From: Polyodon spathula
Taxonomy: Eukaryota > Chordata > Actinopteri > Acipenseriformes > Polyodontidae
NCBI RefSeq assembly: GCF_017654505.1
Contig: NC_054565.1
Location: 4,646,385-4,710,384 of the forward strand
Length of the DNA stretch: 64,000 bases
Direction of reading: 5' to 3'
Shown: positions 25,982 through 37,886 of the stretch, piece by piece
Layout of the letters: the number at the start of each line of letters is the position of its first letter
How positions within the stretch are numbered: the stretch's first letter is position 1
Program-made: the position numbers and the translations under genes
Notes under the pieces: generated by a model
What the model was told of the DNA's origin: nothing
Database searches by the model: none
What the model saw: only the letters and a program-made list of their open reading frames with translations

Positions 25982-26518
25982 CAGTTAAGCAAAGAAAAAA
26001 GACTGTAATTACTTTAAGAAATTAAGGTAATTATTGAGGCTGTTAAGGCAAAGGGTGGCTATTTTGAGGAATCCAAGATTTAGAGACAATTTTCAATTTT
26101 CTTGAACATTGCTTTGATACTCCTTATGTTTTGTTTTGGATATTGTAACATGCGTTTTCATTTTACAGAAAAGTATTTACAGAAACGTATTGTCAATTAT
26201 GAAAAAAAACCTAGTTTCCAGCAAGGGTACTCAAACTTTTGACTGGTGCTGTATATTGAAATGGTTATGTGAAGAATATCTGTATCCTTAATAGGGCCAA
26301 AGACAAAACCCGGGACAGTTAAATGGTTCATTTTAATGGAAGTGCAGGTTGGTTTGCCAGAATTCGTGAGGGAGAGTCACCATGTGATCTGCTTTCAAGA
26401 GTAACAAACGTTTGTTTGACAACAGACATAGCAAATAGTGCTGCACAAACCGATGATTCAGACTGAGCTCTACACAGAAATCAGGAGCTGCAATCAGGTG
26501 AGGGTCGTTGGTGTAAAT

Positions 26519-26723
26519 CAGGGCTCTCCAGCCCTGATCCAGGAGAGCTACTGGGGCTTCTGGTTTTTGTTTCAACCAAGCGCTCAGTTACTTAATTGAA
26601 CCAATTATTGGCTTAATTAGTCAAAATTAACAAGTGTTCCAGATTGTTGGCCACTGATGATGTAAATACACCTATAAAACCTGCTGGATAGGGGCTCTGC
26701 AGGAGCAGGGTTGGAGACCCCTA
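26519..26723. mobile_element. hAT-like MITE (copy in right duplicate)
   Basis: Same insertion as at 1276-1480. Here the 8-bp target duplication gtgtaaat is perfect on both sides (26511-26518 and 26724-26731), so the g at 1273 in the left copy is the changed base. Confidence 0.88.
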
Positions 26724-26915
26724 GTGTAAATAAACAAATGAAGAAACAGCTGCTTGGAAGAACAGCAATCCACACAAACCCAAACCGCTGTCATTCACCC
26801 TCACCTGTGGCCAGCTTGATCCCAATAAGAATAATCAGTCAGCACGGCGCTGACAACACCGTTTCATTTTGTTACAGTTTTATACAAGTTTATTTAGTAC
26901 AAACACAGGATTTCA

Positions 26916-29900
26916 TTAATTTTTCACAGTTAAACAATAAATAACTTCCTCTTGGATCATTTCTCTCCTCCGTTCTCTGGCTGGCTGTCTAATTTCTAGA
27001 GCGGCGTAGTGAATTTCACATTCTTCCTGAGAAACAGAAAGAAAAAATGGAGAGCAAAAGATTCAGATTGTTCTAATCCCCTTGAAGGAGCAATACATAG
27101 ATAGACGTGGTGGCCGAAACAGAAAATGATATATGTTACACTCTTAGTCAGGATTCGGTCAATGACTGACAAAAAAATGACCATCTGGCCATTTGAGCAC
27201 TGGCAAATTATCAAAGAACGAAATGAAAGGTCGTTTCGGTGTTTGAACAAATTATAGCTGTATTAAGCAGCAAATTATATTTATAAGATGCACGTCATTC
27301 ATTCATTATTTATATGTTTATTATTTGTGCAGGAAGTTGAGACTGTGGCCTCATTTGCAAGGGATCATGGTAAGCAATTTAGGAGGATAGTGACCGCAAA
27401 CATTAAACTTCAAGCGAGGTTGAAATAACATTCATAATGTTTTCGCCTTGATATTTAGAAAATACAGTTTTAGAGCAAAAAATAACTCAATATAAAGTGA
27501 CTGTTTTAGTGCATACACAATATTTAAACTGCAAAATGCATTGTGGCATTTATAATTGCACTGAACTCCCTTACGCACACAGAAGCACAACTTTGCTTGC
27601 CAAAAACAAAGCCTTGCATACCTCCAGAAGCAACTGCTGCTGCCGCACGAAGATAAAGTTTGTTTTCTTTGGGTACTTCGTCCAAATTAGGAATGAACTA
27701 CCGGACAATTGAAATTCATTCTGACTGTGTCCTCCAGCAGACCGTAGATCGAATAAACTGTCTTTTTTGTGTTCCGTTCGTTGCTTGTTTGACATTTTCC
27801 GTTTCACAGTTTGATCAAAATAATTTGTTCAAACACCGCAATAACCTTTCATTTCGTTCTTTGATAATTTGTCAATGCTCAAATGGCGAAATGGTTATTT
27901 TTGTCGGTCACAGACCGAGTCCTGACTATGAAGATATACAAACATCCTAAACATGAAAAATAATACACGAGGCAACAAGTACATAAGATAACTATTTTTA
28001 TAACATTTTGTACAAGCAGATGCAGAGCTGGATGTAATCACAATCTCCGTGAAATTTAATATCTAATATGTAATATTACATGTAATATGCAGTTCCCTGT
28101 GAAAATTCCCATTGAAAGAATAATGTAAATGTACATATTTATCACTTAAAAATAAATACAGTGCAGCAAAGCCTTTATTGTCCCACTGCCTGTTACACTG
28201 CATTTAGGAACCTGGCAGCCAGTTTAGTTTGCCTCCCATAAATGATTGAACACACACTGCATAGAGCTGCACGATTTTTCAGATAAGAATTTCAATATTT
28301 AGGAAGATTTGTTGTTAAGAGAAAATGACACATTTTGAACATGACAACATAATTTTTCAAGTTGTATCTTACTTCACAATGAGTTACATGCAACTTGAGG
28401 ATATTTAAAGTTTCAGAGTTGAGACACACAACAAAGTTCTTCCTCGAAAAAGAACATATATCACCCGCCAATGATATTAATAACATGTTAGAAGTACCAT
28501 GAAGAAATGAAAAGCACTCATAAGTGTGAATTCCTGTAATTAGCTTTGAGAATCACAGCGCTCTTACCTCTTTGACTTGGCTTGCTTGGTGTGTGGCATT
28601 CAGCTCAACACCAAGAACTCCATCTTCTGTAAACCAATGAGTAAATAACACAAAAGAAAAACATTTAGAAAAATGTGTCAAAACTGGACAATGATGCAGG
28701 ACAAGGGTAATCACTGCCATCCACTTTCTTTGGGATTACAAATCCTGCTTATCTGCACACAGTTTGGAAAAACAAGCGTCACAAAGGGTCCATGACAGCA
28801 AAGCGACACCAGCTCACTGTTAACTGACTTGTAGGCTGATAATTTAGTGGAATTAATGTTTCAAGGATTTTCATAAAACTTCTAGGAATATTTTATGTTC
28901 TGGGATTTAAAAAATAAATGCTGCTGGCCAAAACGTAAATTTCAGTCTCAATGTTGTTTTTTTTACCTGGTTAAATGAAGAATAAATAAATAAACATTAC
29001 CTTTGTCTCTAGTTCTTCTGCCTCTAAAAAGCAGGATTAAGATGGCAGCGATCACTACACAAACAGCAGCTAGTCCCAACAGCACAGGGAGGAGGACAGT
29101 CTGATTGCTCGCAATCCTGTTCTGCTCTTCTGTTACTGTAAAACAGTAAAGCATAGCGTGTCATCTTGTTTGTCTTTGTTTGTGTGAGTTTCGCTAGGTA
29201 AAGACTCTGGCTACAGTCATGCATTAGCTTAATTGCAGCTCTGGAAAAGATTAAGCTATGGCAAACATGTATCTTCATTTTAACAAATTATATCTGGTAC
29301 TATACTCAAGCAAAGATCTGCATGAAAGACCTACACATGCAATGAAATTAGTGTGGAATTATTTTAGAAGCTTATTTTATAAAATTATTAGTTATAAAAA
29401 GGTATGGGGCACAGCCAAAACTTTTCCAAAACCTAGTTACCATGTATGGTGTATTCCACGCTGGCTCTCTCTTGTTCTTTAACTTGTAATCGGCACCTCA
29501 GGGTCGTATTGTAGGCACTGGGAATCACCAGCTCTGCACTGGGACCAGTAGAAAGAGTTGTGTGTGATTCCAGCAGGGTCCCATTACTGTCCATCCACTG
29601 AAGCACAGCGTCCTGGGGAGTGTGATCACAGAGCAGGGAGCAGCTCACAGTGACCTCTGTGCCTTTAGAAACAGGACTAGACGTGTTCGCTTTCACTGGA
29701 AACAAATAAACACGTTGTGCAATTACAGTTTCAACCATATAGCACAGAAGACCTGGGTCAGTCACAAGCTAGCCCTTACCTGTTAAAACACACACAGTAA
29801 GCATGTGGTATTTCTCTTGCTGGTCCCTCCTGCAGTGGTAAGTGCCTGTGTCGGGCCTCTGCACTCCCTGGATGAGAAGGGAAGCATTGGGCAGCAGACT

Positions 29901-30621
29901 CACTCTCTCTCTGGGGTTGACTGTGGGGTGCGCTGGTGCAGACACATTGAGATGGGTTTGGCTCTGATCCCCAGTCGCTTGAAATGACCATTCCACATGC
30001 CTGCCTTCCGTTCGGTTTGATATCCCAACACAGGGAAGCTGAACGAATTCTCCCTCCGCGACGTACACTGTCTCTGTGGTATTGGGCTCCAACACTGCAG
30101 CTGTTCATTAAAAATAATTATGCTGCAGAAGAATTTAAATCTGGTGAATAATACAAAGCATTCAGTCTCCTTTTGTATAAAGTCATCCTTATTTGCTTTG
30201 AAATGTGTTTTACATTTGTTGCTACAGTAATTTTGTCTTCTTCATGACCAGCACATTGCTTATAAGAGCACCTATCTGGTTGCATTGCACACATGGTTGA
30301 GTGATTGCATACTGGAAGTGGGATGTTCGTAACTCTGAGGTTCTATTGTGCAGCTCTGGCCAAAGGTTTTGCATCACCCTCTGTATAGAATTAACTAATT
30401 TAGCTTCATAATGTACAATGAAACCTGCTGAATAATATTACGTTTTCATATTGAATTACCTCTTTGTAGTTTTCCATATACTTAACGGGAAACTGACAAA
30501 AAATGTGACATTTTGTTGAATGAAATACTGTACTACTACTATGGCTTCTGGTAGACTTTTGCGATATCATTTTGTAGTTTCTTTGATTACATGATGTTAA
30601 ATAAAATATCTAAATTATGTT

Positions 30622-30692
<71 letters not shown>

Positions 30693-32713
30693 CCTAAAAT
30701 TCTAGGTGATCCAAAAGTTTTGTCCATAGAAGTATATGGTGAATTAATCAATCTGTTTATTTATATTCATATTTTCATTGATGCTGAACCTTTTATAAAG
30801 TTTAGTTTTCTTCCTTTTTTTATTAAGGACATCTTTATTTTGGTTTCCAATTTGCTTTCTATTTGTGGTAGTTTAACTAAACAAAATTGGTACATTTTTC
30901 TAATACAGTATGACTAAAATATATTTCAAATTCAAATCACTATGAAACAGTACTGAAGTTGAGTAATAAAAAGGTGAGCTACCTGTTATGAATACTTGAT
31001 ACTCGGCGAATGCTCTTTCCTTGCTGTCCACCGATAAAACACATTTCAATTTCCTCTCATGGTCCGATTGCTTCACCTGAAAGCGCAGGTAGGAAGTGCC
31101 ACCTGCAGACTCAACAGAGTACCGCCGCTCCCTGCTTGTCTCAATCTGACTCCCAATGTGGTTTCTCCAGGTGAACACCAATCTAGCAAGGCTTTGATTG
31201 CATACAGCATTCAATCTGTTGCATGCAACAAAACATTGCAAAGACAGATTGGAATGCAACACCACAGTGTCACCACTGGGGGGCTCGCTGACAACTAAAA
31301 GATAGAAGTGAGTTTATAGTATGAACAGTGTGTACAAAGTTTTGATACAGTAACACATGTATTTGTTCTTGCAATGCTTGTTTAAACTGGTCGATTTCTC
31401 AAGGCTTGTGCTAGCAGCGTACTGACACTATGGTGAGATTTCTCTCCCTCTCACTACTATCTGGGGGGGGGACAACGACGACACACGACACTGATTAGAT
31501 GCTGTATAATTTATCTCCCATTGCACTACTGCCTGTAGCAGCGCCTGGCATCTCCAATGAAATATTCTGCTATTCTCAATACTTTACCTGTATATACTCA
31601 TTGCTAATCAAATAAACTGCCTCAAGGGGCACACGGTAAATAAATACCTGTTATACTGAAAATGTATAAAGGAATTGTGATGCTTCTCAAAGAACAAAAC
31701 AATGTCTATCTATATGCATTCCCCTTTCTGTCTTTCTTCTTGCCAGCCTACCTATCTACACACACACACACTGGACACCCGCAGTATGTAGCACATACGG
31801 TGTAAGTGGGCAGTCTCTCGCAGGACACAGATAGAAAGATGCTCTGTTGGTAGGTGATTCCTCATGACAAAGCATACCAGGGCCTTACCAGAGCCTTCTG
31901 TGTAACATTGTTATGTAAAACCATAAACTTACTCTGCAAAACAAACAATGAGACATTTTTCACTGTGCTGCACTGTTTGCTTTTATTCGAACAGAAACAG
32001 CACTCATACACTCCAGCATCTTCTGCTCTGACATCTTGTATGGAGAGAGAGGAGTTGAGGAACATCTTTATTCTGTCGTGCTCCATTGCTGGGCCGAATT
32101 GGGCTTTATCATTTTCAAGAGCATATAATTTAGAACGATTGCCAGCTGACGCAGTGAAATACCATCGCACTGATTCTCTAATCACTGAATGTCTTTTTTT
32201 ACAATGCAAGTGAACAGTATCCCCTTTCCTGATGTACACATGTTCATCTGGAGAAAAACAACAGCAAAATGGCAATATTAATCACCTGTGAATATTAAAA
32301 AGACATTAGAAAAATAACTAGAAACTCTGCTATTCATTACTCTACTTTTCAACACACACAAAAAAAAACCCTGAATGCAGTTGAAAATGGATAATATTTC
32401 AGTGCCATCAGTAATTAATCTGCTCGGTTATGCTTTAGCTTTTTAAAAAATATGTATGGGAATTTAATATGTGCAACATATCCTGGAAAAATACATATTA
32501 TATCACAGGGAAGCTCAGATGGTCATGCCGATGTCATTAGTGTTACAAGATTTCCAGAGTTAAAAACCAGGACACTTTCTTCTTGAATTAATTGAAGCCA
32601 AAGCAACTCTGAAGCACTTAATTAACAACACAATCACAATTAAAAGCTAACCATGGTATAACAATTGATTTTGTTATTTCTATTATCATGGGGTATCATG
32701 TTAAATGTACAAA

Positions 32714-32795
<82 letters not shown>

Positions 32796-33522
32796 AATCA
32801 GTTGTGTTATGCATGGTCTAGGAAGGTAAAAGTATATTGATTATTAAACATATACTCGTACAAGATCGTCTATTTTATTTTGAAGAGCACTAACAGAACC
32901 GCATGCTGGTCACTTGCTGAGCTGACTGCATTTTTTTTCAATGCAATAGAAGACCCGGGACGATTTAATAATTTAATAAACTTGTTTTAATCTACAAGAA
33001 ATAAATTAAAACATCAGATAACATTCATTTACAAAAGGTGAAAACTAAACCACGTGTATAAACTAATGCTAACCCTGTTCAGTCATGCAGCAATGCATTG
33101 AGTATTTCATCCATCGACAATAACAATTCGTTGTAAACAGAAAAAATAAAAAAATAAGTCTCACCTTTTTTTTACATTATTTTTTGTCGTACCCTTCGGG
33201 TAATTTGGGCTTCCAATGTAGTTTTCTTTTAGCCAGAGAAATTCTCCTTCCAAATGCAAACGACCTAATTAATATTAAAATCCTGGAGGATATATTTAAA
33301 TATTCCAACATGGCCTTGCATGAATACTGATATGGAGCTTTCTTAAACTGGGTTTCAACAAGACTTTTAGTTTACGAGAAACAAAAGAAAAACCGAGACA
33401 CGGAGTTACACACACAAACACATCCATAAGAAGCGTCGTGCACTATAATTGTGTTATTTTTTTTAGTGCTTATATATTTATTATAAACCTATTATACACG
33501 AATATGTATAATATAGATAGAT

Positions 33523-33570
<48 letters not shown>

Positions 33571-34832
33571 CTGTTGTTAATATCTCAGTAGATGCTAATC
33601 CCTGGACTCTCTGGAACTTTATTTGTAAGTCTTGCAGCAAGCTTATGTTAAACCCCGTATTTTTTAACAAAATCGTTGAACCAACTTTTTTTTTTCATGT
33701 TTTCATTCTTCTAAAACAAATTTTGCACAATGAATTAGGACTAAGAGATTTTATTTCCCTCTGAAGTGACTGCTGCTGTCGGTATTTTTTTTTTTTTTTT
33801 TAATTTAACACATTTTGGGGTACAAATGTGACTCGTTCTCTGGCTAAAAGAAAACTTGATGGAAACCCATTTTACCCGAAAGATACTGCCAAAACAGCGT
33901 GAGAAAAGGTGAGACTTATATTTTCCCTTATGGAAAAAACATATATTTTTCCATATGGTAGAAAAGTATGATCCTTATATTTTTCATATATAGAAAATGG
34001 CCGCTTTTAATATATTTAAAATATATTTTAGTCTGTAATCCATATATTTATTTTATATGTTTTCTGTATATGAAAAATATAAGGAGCATACTTTTCTACC
34101 ATATATTAGAAATATATGTTTGTTCCATCAGAGTTCCCATGGAAACCCGGCTATTGACATTTCAGCTGATTGTATTAAAAAAGAAGAACAAAGAATCCCT
34201 TTCGTACATCTTTTATGTAGACCCAAGTTATTTATTAGGGTGCGTCAACACCATTGAAAAATAAAATCGTCAATCAACAAAATATTTATTAATGTCGAAG
34301 AACATATGTATTTCTGCATACACATTAATGAGCTTCCAGTAATGCACAAGTGAGCCATTTAAACTAGTTCAACATGGCACTGAACAATACTGTGACCCAC
34401 TTCAGCCAACATTCTGGTAAATTAGCATATAAACAATTCACAGTGTTGTTGAAGGATATTGTATTCCAAATACCTAGTAGTTCTGTTAAATTCAACTTAC
34501 ATCATTTAGGACCTTTGTTTTTTCAACAGAAAATCGCACTAATGTTTAACTTTTAGATTATGATAGTGTTATTCTATAGAGTCGTTTTAATTGTAACTGT
34601 TTCAGAGTTGCTACAGCTTCGATGAATTGAAGAAAAAATAAAATCCAATTTTTTCACTCAGGGAATGGTACCTATACCAGCTTTATTTTTTATTTTTTTT
34701 CAGGCTATAACAACACAAAATGAAGAAAACACATAATACTGTAAGAGAATGCCTACCTGGTAGAGGCTGGGTCCCTGCTGAACATAGACACAGTACTATG
34801 GGGAGAACAACAGCTGCAGGGTTCTGATCCAT
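26916..34832 (-). CDS. Type I membrane receptor, four Ig domains plus ITIM tail (orphan immune-type receptor)
   Basis: I assembled eight exons with GT-AG sites: 34757-34832, 31933-32247, 30983-31294, 29780-30094, 29441-29695, 29001-29135, 28568-28626 and 26916-27026. Phases agree throughout (1,1,1,1,1,1,0) and give 525 residues. Residues 1-25 are a signal peptide (MDQNPAAVVLPIVLCLC...). Ig 1 (26-130) has LHC, VRWYF and DAGVYEC plus extra cysteines. Ig 2 (131-234) has LQCF, FTWRN and LKCVL. Ig 3 (235-339) has LPCVG, VEWSF and DTGTYHC. Ig 4 (340-424) has VSCSLLC, LQWMD and LRCRL. A membrane helix lies at about 438-461, followed by RGRRTRDK. The tail holds IHYAAL at 494-499, a canonical ITIM (I-x-Y-x-x-L), and a second tyrosine in VIYCLTV. 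By family knowledge an ITIM recruits SHP-type phosphatases and inhibits leukocyte signalling. The V-C-V-C order recalls CD4/LAG3, but the CD4 CxC tail motif is absent. The exact orthologue is unknown. A minus-strand AATAAA (26889-26894) lies 22 bases after the stop. Confidence 0.85.
30354..30727. mobile_element. Tc1-like MITE, right duplicate
   Basis: Partner of 5116-5491 with the same ends. The interior resembles the family relatives at 7285 and 21362 ('ttttgtagtttcttt', 'tactgtactactacta') and holds a long TA repeat (30622-30690) instead of the short one in the left copy. No poly-A run is present. Confidence 0.7.
30622..30690. repeat. (TA)n microsatellite in MITE
   Basis: About 34 TA units; only about 10 units at the matching place in the left duplicate (5430-5452). 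Confidence 0.95.
32717..32790. repeat. (TA)n microsatellite
   Basis: About 36 TA units in intron 1 of the receptor gene, between the signal-peptide exon and the first Ig exon. Confidence 0.97.
33156..33917. mobile_element. Non-autonomous element with ~78-bp terminal inverted repeats
   Basis: The left end ATAAGTCTCACCTTTTT through 'cttttagccagag' (33156-33238) is mirrored by 'ctctggctaaaag' through AAAAAGGTGAGACTTAT (33837-33917). The 760-bp interior has no frame and contains a GATA microsatellite. It lies in the first intron of the receptor gene (32248-34756). Confidence 0.75.
33514..33570. repeat. (GATA)n microsatellite
   Basis: About 14 GATA units with one TA interruption, inside the 33156-33917 element. 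Confidence 0.95.
33927..34130. mobile_element. Palindromic MITE
   Basis: Two arms of about 70 bases, 'ttatggaaaaaacatatatt...' and '...aatatatgtttgttccat', are inverted copies of each other, including the internal 'ggtagaaaagtatgatcctt' and its inverse near 34080-34110. About 204 bp in total, no coding. It sits directly beside the 33156-33917 element in the receptor gene's first intron. Confidence 0.7.
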
Positions 34833-36515
34833 TTAGTCACAAGTGTGCTGGAAGAGAGAACAACATTAAAACGATGTCTAATGAGAGCCTGACACTGACC
34901 AGGCTGAAAACAACACGGTTCATAAGTGCAGTCATTCTTTAAAATGTTATGAAAATGAATAATTCATTGTGGCACATCTTTTTCTCTGGTACAAATCCCA
35001 ATATCGTTAACATGTGGAATAAGAAAATAAATCACACACATTTTGTGAAAGTTTCATGCAGTTAACATTAAAGAACTAACGATTCGATATAAGACAAGAA
35101 AATCTGGAAGAAAATGAATTGAAAGCCCATTGAGGAAAGCAGCATGGTTATTCTATACAACCATGTAAGCATGTCTGAATTTATAGAATCTATGCATAAA
35201 ATATCCACAGACAGATGGTTCTAAAACATCAAAGAACATGCTTTTAAATTATCAGTCATTTTAAAATAGTTATATTTTAGTTTTGAGATTTCTTAAAAGG
35301 AAAAGAGGACATCATAAGTTTTGCCAGAAACAGTGGATATTGAATAAAACACCCAGTTGCTTCTGTAGTTTTGATTTGCTGTGCAGGTCAAACCACTTCA
35401 ACTGTAAATCTTGAGAAATTGTCAAAATAGGCAAATTAGTGATTGTTTAGTTTAAAACTTAAAACATGAATCACTTCATAAAAATCATGAGACTGGCAGT
35501 GAAAAAAAAAAACTGGCAATGCAGTAGTTTTATATATTTATATATACATACCTTTGAAGACAATTTTCCTGTGATTATTTGAACTTCACACAGTACAAAG
35601 ACTGATAAGATCCCTTCTTCTGACATACAGATCAATGGGAACTGGTATAGATTCAAGTCTAATCTTGTAAATCATCACTATCTAACACCTCGCCCACACA
35701 CAGTATAAACCCTTACCACTTTTAAACAGCGGGGTGCACCTAACCAGCAAATAATTAGAACAATTCTGTGTGGTTATTTGCCCACAAACACCCTCAGACA
35801 GATTAACGGTGTGGAGCATATTACCAACTGCCATAAATAGCCAACAGAAAAAGCAGGTGATGCTATGTGGGTTATTATCTCAGCCATCTGGTACAGACGT
35901 GCTCATGTGTGTTTACCAGCAAGAGGGGTCCTGCTTGTGTCAGGCTATACGCTGCGTGCTGTGTGGGTTGACATTTAGGTGAAAAGTAGATCTTCTTGTA
36001 GGCTTCCTGTGTTCAGTCTCAATATATTTATGAGGTAGAATAATATGTGAACACAGCTTTGAAGAACGTGTTTTGTTTTGTAACTATGAAAGTGTAAAGA
36101 ATGTGACAGTTGAGCCAAAACTGAACAAGACAAGGAACCCTGTCAGTGTTTTTAGTAAATAATTTGAGTGATTAAAAATACATAAAGCAGATGCCTAAGG
36201 TTAATTTTTGGTTTGAAATTAGGAAGACAATGGGCTTGTGTGTGATGCAGCTATCCTGCATGGAATAACTACAGGGCTGTGGAAGCATTCATGGTGTGTC
36301 CTCTATTTATTCAATCAGTGTAAATAATTTATTTTCCTTTATGAAAATCACAAAAACAATGCAGGTGCAGGCATGGATTGACCAACACTAACCAATGCGC
36401 TGCAACACAAACTCAGAGTTCAAAATCACAACACTGGGGTGCTTTGGAGTGCATCGTGTTGCATTCTTTAATTTTATTCAAAAGACACCGTGTTCATACA
36501 TACCTGTAAATACAC
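34833..36515. other. Upstream flank of the receptor gene
   Basis: No further coding exon seen. The promoter of the receptor gene should lie here, but I cannot place a TATA box or start site with confidence. Confidence 0.55.
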
Positions 36516-36812
36516 TGAATATACAGCCACGTAGATTTAAAACAACTTGAATATACAGCCATGTGGATTAAAACAACTTGAATATACATCAATGTGGATT
36601 AAAATAACTTAAATTTACAGCAACATGGATTAAAACAACTTGAATATACAGTCATGTGGATTAAAATAACTTGAATATACAGACATGTGGATTAAAACAA
36701 CTTGAATATACATCAATGTGGATTAAAACAACTTGAATATACATCAATGTGGATTAAAACAACTTGAATATACAGCAACATGGATTAAAACAACTTGAAT
36801 ATACAGACATGT
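36516..36812 (+). repeat. 31-bp minisatellite, about 9.5 copies
   Basis: Units run TGAATATACAGCCATGTGG then ATTAAAACAACT, with variants 'catcaatg', 'cagcaaca' and 'cagacatg' in the middle. No open frame; AT-rich. Confidence 0.93.
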
Positions 36813-37390
36813 ACACTTTAAATGTCCTTAAACTGTTTTTAAAGAGCACTGTATCCCAGACGCAGTGAGACAATGGAAAATAATACTGTTGTCAGCTGTT
36901 GGAGGTTTCTTGTTTTTACCAGATTCTGACTCCTACTGTACTCTTTCCACTGAACAGTGTGAACAGTCAACAAAACAAAGGTCTTTTTATCTTAGCAGTG
37001 ATATTCTCTGTACTGACAGCTGTGTGCACATGTATTAGAACACCTCTAGATGTGTCACTTCTATCCTTTTATACCTGCCTGCATGGAAACCTCTGAGTAT
37101 GACCATTTTGATCAGTAATCAGTGATATAAAAACAACAGGCACTTGTGTGTGAAAATGTTAGACCACTTTGTGCTTTAATTAGGCATCTTAAACAACATC
37201 TAAAAAGGCTCATGCATTTTACCGTTTGTGGCTCTGTGTTCCTTTTATTTTACTGTTTTAAATGAATTGCATGTGTGGCCTGTGAAAGTCATCAATTAAA
37301 TTAGGCAATCACTAATTTGTCTATTTTGACAACTTTCCAAGATTTTTTGTTCCAGTGTTTTGATTTCATATGCACAACAAATTCAAACAA

Positions 37391-37886
37391 CAGAAGCAAT
37401 GGGGTGTTCTGATACAGAAGCAATAGGGTATTCTAATACAGAACAATGGGGTGTTCTGATACAGAAGCAATAGGGTATTCTAATACAGAATACATACAGA
37501 AGCAGCGGGGTGCTAATACAGAAGCAGTGGGGTGCTAATGGGGTGTTCTAATACAGAAGCAATGGGGTGTTCTAATACAGAAGCAATGGGGTGTTCTAAT
37601 ACAGAAGCAATGCGGGTGTTCTAATACAGAATGCTAATACAGAAGCAGCAGGGTGTTCTAATACAGAAGCAGCGGGGTGTTCTAATACAGAAGCAGCGGG
37701 GTGTTCTAATACAGAAGCAGCGGGGTGTTCTAATACAGAAGCAGCGGGGTGTTCTAATACAGAAGCAGCGGGGTGTTCTAATACAGAAGCAGCGGGGTGT
37801 TCTAATACAGAAGCAGCGGGGTGTTCTAATACAGAAGCAGCGGGGTGTTCTAATACAGAAGCAGCGGGGTGTTCTAATACAGAAGC
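37391..37886 (+). repeat. 24-bp minisatellite
   Basis: The perfect core at about 37640-37886 has units of AATACAGAAGCAGCGGGGTG plus TTCT; the left part (37391-37630) is irregular with 'caatggggtgttctgataca' variants. A 24-base period keeps frames open on both strands (LIQKQRGV on plus, CFCIRTPR on minus). There is no other coding sign. Confidence 0.95.

Larger units (their letters stand above)
25241..31171. repeat. Segmental duplication, right copy (continues into intact gene)
   Basis: This is the partner of window bases 1-5935. Here the sequence carries on past 31171 through the rest of the second Ig exon, the first Ig exon and the signal-peptide exon, so this copy is the complete locus. 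Main differences from the left copy are microsatellite lengths (CA tract near 25913, TA tract near 30622) and one strongly diverged patch inside a MITE at about 30440-30625. Exon sequences are almost unchanged, with three amino-acid differences noted in Ig domain 3. Confidence 0.97.

Noticed and set aside
26916..34832. Calling the Ig receptor CD4 or LAG3
   Set aside because: The domain order is similar, but the tail lacks the CD4 CxC motif and I do not see the LAG3 tail; neighbouring genes do not match those loci either.
37391..37886. CRISPR-like regular array
   Set aside because: Units are contiguous 24-mers with no unique spacers, in a vertebrate genome. It is a minisatellite.
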